Of a stretch of DNA of 64,000 nucleotides, positions 61,405 through 64,000 are shown one piece after another. Numbering within the stretch: the first letter of the stretch is position 1; each line of letters starts with the position of its first letter. Source of the stretch: Onchocerca volvulus (lineage: Eukaryota > Nematoda > Chromadorea > Rhabditida > Onchocercidae). The notes under the pieces are model-generated. The model was not told the DNA's origin. It did not search any database and saw only the letters and a list, made by a program, of their open reading frames with translations. A program made the position numbers and the translations under genes. Where the stretch lies: the NCBI GenBank assembly GCA_000499405.2, contig HG738138.1, forward strand, positions 620,001 to 684,000, given 5' to 3'.

Positions 61405-62378
61405 GTGTTATGCACTATGAATTGTATGTAAAAATATATATTATATATTTGTATACAAATATATGTGCGAAAGTGAAAAATCAGAATGATTGATGCCGAA
61501 TTCTCGGCAAACAAAATCCACTGCTGTTAATTTGTGAAGAATGAACTCTTCCGCAGTATTGGAATTCGATTTTTTAACGTCTAACAAATATTCCGATTAA
61601 CGATGAGATAGATACAAATGTTAGATTGTAATATAACTGGAAATAACTGTAAATGTTTGGATAACAATGATATTTATATTTATTATTGATAATTTCTTTT
61701 TTTCCATCTAAGAAAGAGGGAGAGAGAGAGCGAGAAAAAAAAATGAGGTAATTGCATATGTTTGCCAGATGTTACTTTATAAAGAAATTTGATATCTAAG
61801 TTGATTTTGGTATATTTATTCAAAAAAATTCTTTGTTTGCATGATGACGTATGCTCGACTTTTTTTCTTTTTTTTTTTCCTCCTCCACTACAAATATTTT
61901 GTACAAACGTCTACATTCGCTGCTTTCAAATTTTTCCTTAAAAAAAAAGAAAAGAAAAAAAAAGAGGAGAGGAAGGAGAATTTAAATCGTTGGAAAATTT
62001 AAAAAATTTTTATAAATTCAATCGATCAATTTAAGTTTCTTTTTTTTTTTTCGTAAATTCATGAATTTCGTTTTTTTGTTTTTTCTATTTCTTAAATTAT
62101 GTTTTGTTTCTTTTCGTATATTCGTTATCACTTACTCCCCTTTTCTTTTTTCTTTTTGCTGCAATTGATTGATAGACTCTAAATTTTTGGTCGTACAAAT
62201 GTATCATGCTTGGTTAAAACATTTAAATCAAACAATTTGCCTCGGAAAATAACACAAAAATTCATTGTTGACAATATTAGATGAAAAACAATTTAAATGA
62301 ATGCATTCAGTCGGAATTTGCTGATACTTTTCTTTTCTTTTTTTGTATAACGATGATTAATTGTTGTTCATCTTACAG

Positions 62379-62492
62379 TGTGAAGTTTTTTTTTCTTTCG
62401 AGCAAAACGGGTGATAATGAATAAAGTCGATTTGGATGAAGCTAATCGAATGCTCAATTTAGCGCTTGAAGAGCTTAATTTTATCGCTGATG
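62379..62492 (+). CDS. First coding exon of an unidentified gene (partial)
   Basis: After an acceptor TCTTACAG ending at 62378, an ATG at 62417 opens 25 codons (MNKVDLDEANRMLNLALEEL then NFIAD) of acidic, helix-like sequence and stops at a GTAAAT donor at 62493 with one base left over. The codon use is unlike the surrounding AT-rich noise. The next exon is uncertain: an acceptor at about 63935 (CATTTTACAG) gives an in-phase but very short continuation ending at a stop near 63980, so the true next exon may lie beyond 64000. Product unknown. The acceptor may be a spliced-leader site. Confidence 0.45.
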
Positions 62493-64000
62493 GTAAATGA
62501 ATTTTATTATTTGTAACTTTAATCAAACTTTTCAAAACATAAAATTTTCGCGAAATCTAGCAAAAATTTGTTCAACATTATAAATTATAATAGCAACATC
62601 TATTTGGAACATATTACTGATGTAAATGTATATTTATTATGAATCTATCTTTCTTCATGTTTTCTAAGAAAGAGACGATGAAGTTCTAAATGAAATGATA
62701 TACTTAACAGTCAGTAGCTTTTTTTTTACTCCAAAAAAAGGATTACTGTAATTCCTTGAAATTTTTGAAATTTGAAATTTTGATCACAATTTTTTCTTCT
62801 TCACCCGATTACGCATATATTAGGAAGTAAGTAGTACACAAGCATTCTGAGATGTAAAATTTTTTTGTCGGTTAAATATCTTTGATGAAACCGATTATAC
62901 ATTATACAACAGTGACGACATCTAATCATCGTATCATCGATATAGATCAGCTGCTCTAAATTTGTTTGTTGATTTTTCATGAACGAATTTTTTTTATTTC
63001 GGTAATACTTCATTCTTTTTTTCATCTTTAAATAGTCCAATTTTCTTTTCTTTCTTAATAGTTTTCTTAAGTCAAAAAAGATGAGGTAATTCTTTCTCCC
63101 CTAAAAAAATATCTATTTATAATTTATTTTCATTTATTATTATTGCTTAAATAATAATCTCTTTATGATCATCTTTTAGCATCTTATAAATGTTTTCTTC
63201 TCGTTTTTAAAAATTCCAAAATGAGTTGTTAGTCGATATACTTCAGCAACTACTCAACTATTCCCTTGTTCTTTCTTTTTCTCTCCATTCCCTAAACAAT
63301 GTTAGTATTGTTGAAATTAGTTTAATATATATCTACCTTTATTATCCTTTACATCATCAAAATGTAAATTTTGTGTAATTTATTTCTAACAGAAAGTTTT
63401 TTTGTAATTTATCAAAGATCATATCTATCTGTTCACGTTTTTCATCAGTATTGAACTATTGAATAAAAGTTATTCGAAATTGATATCAAGAATCACATTA
63501 TAATATTATAATTCCATACCATAATCTCATTAGGCGAATTACAAGCTCATTTCTCAACTAAAACGTATTCATTTATGATATGCTAAATTGCTGTTACTTC
63601 AAATATATTCCGTTGAAAATAAAATGAAAATGGTTTAATTTCGTTTCAAATATGTAGATTTTATTTCATTTTGTATTCAATGCTTATTTAATTTTCAAAC
63701 TATGCTTCATTTCTGTTGAACATATTTACTAAATCTGATTACAAACAAACGATATTTAAACATAATTTTTTCCTGAAAGCCGAATCAAAAAAGCTTTAAA
63801 AAAAAGGGGCTTATCGGATCCATTTTAATAATTTTCACAATATATTAGAATATCATCGCATCCGATATTTTGATATAAAATGAACTTCTTGGTATTTCCG
63901 GATTTCCTTGATTTCTCTTTATTATCATTTTACAGTTAAACCTCTCAGATACATTTACAAGGGCATTAATTTTATAGCATAGAAGAAAAAAATAGAATTT
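62493..64000 (+). other. Probable first intron and unassigned 3' flank
   Basis: AT-rich with no convincing exon on either strand. If the exon at 62417 is real, most of this is its intron. Confidence 0.4.

Overview
The window looks like nuclear DNA of a parasitic nematode, most likely a filarial worm. The sequence is strongly AT-rich, with many homopolymer runs. The genes are cut into small exons by GT..AG introns, several start codons lie just behind a TTTCAG-type acceptor as in SL trans-splicing, and the recognisable proteins are animal ones (BMP-like ligand, GSK-3, Act1-like SEFIR adaptor, mitochondrial carrier). The species call is inference. No tRNA, rRNA, CRISPR array or bacterial gene was seen. 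All exon models were built by hand from splice sites and reading phase; each stated model closes in frame.

Layout. 1-3.8 kb: non-coding, with a decayed mariner-type transposase around 1.74-2.16 kb. 3.8-4.9 kb (+): a small secreted protein that may be a neuropeptide precursor. 5.6-10.2 kb (-): a nine-exon TGF-beta family ligand of BMP3/GDF10 type. 10.9-11.3 kb: a broken coding relic. 11.3-31.2 kb: about 20 kb without a supportable gene, holding tandem duplications, a 43-bp minisatellite, microsatellites and a purine/pyrimidine-biased block. 31.2-33.8 kb (+): a secreted or membrane-anchored EGF-like protein. 34.0 kb (+): an isolated fragment of a polynucleotide phosphorylase. 37.3-42.6 kb (+): a secreted protein with two MAM-like domains.

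From 42.6 kb to 58.3 kb the genes are on the minus strand: gsk-3 (45.2-48.3 kb), an ACTL-1/Act1-like death-domain plus SEFIR adaptor (52.0-54.8 kb, 5' end unresolved) and a thiamine-pyrophosphate-carrier-like SLC25 protein (56.2-58.3 kb). 58.3-62.4 kb is low-complexity DNA with a long pure-pyrimidine tract and a 28-bp degenerate repeat. At 62.4 kb a first coding exon on the plus strand starts a gene that may run off the window.

Functionally the window carries two cell-surface signalling components (BMP-like ligand; IL-17-type adaptor), a Wnt/insulin-pathway kinase, two extracellular adhesion-type proteins and a mitochondrial cofactor transporter. Nothing shows that they act together. The most interesting leads are the BMP3-like ligand with a very long segment before its cystine knot and an opposite-strand reading frame over its last exon; the possible RF-amide precursor beside it; a coding-like frame inside gsk-3 intron 1; and GC-elevated islands near 43.5 and 50.3 kb.
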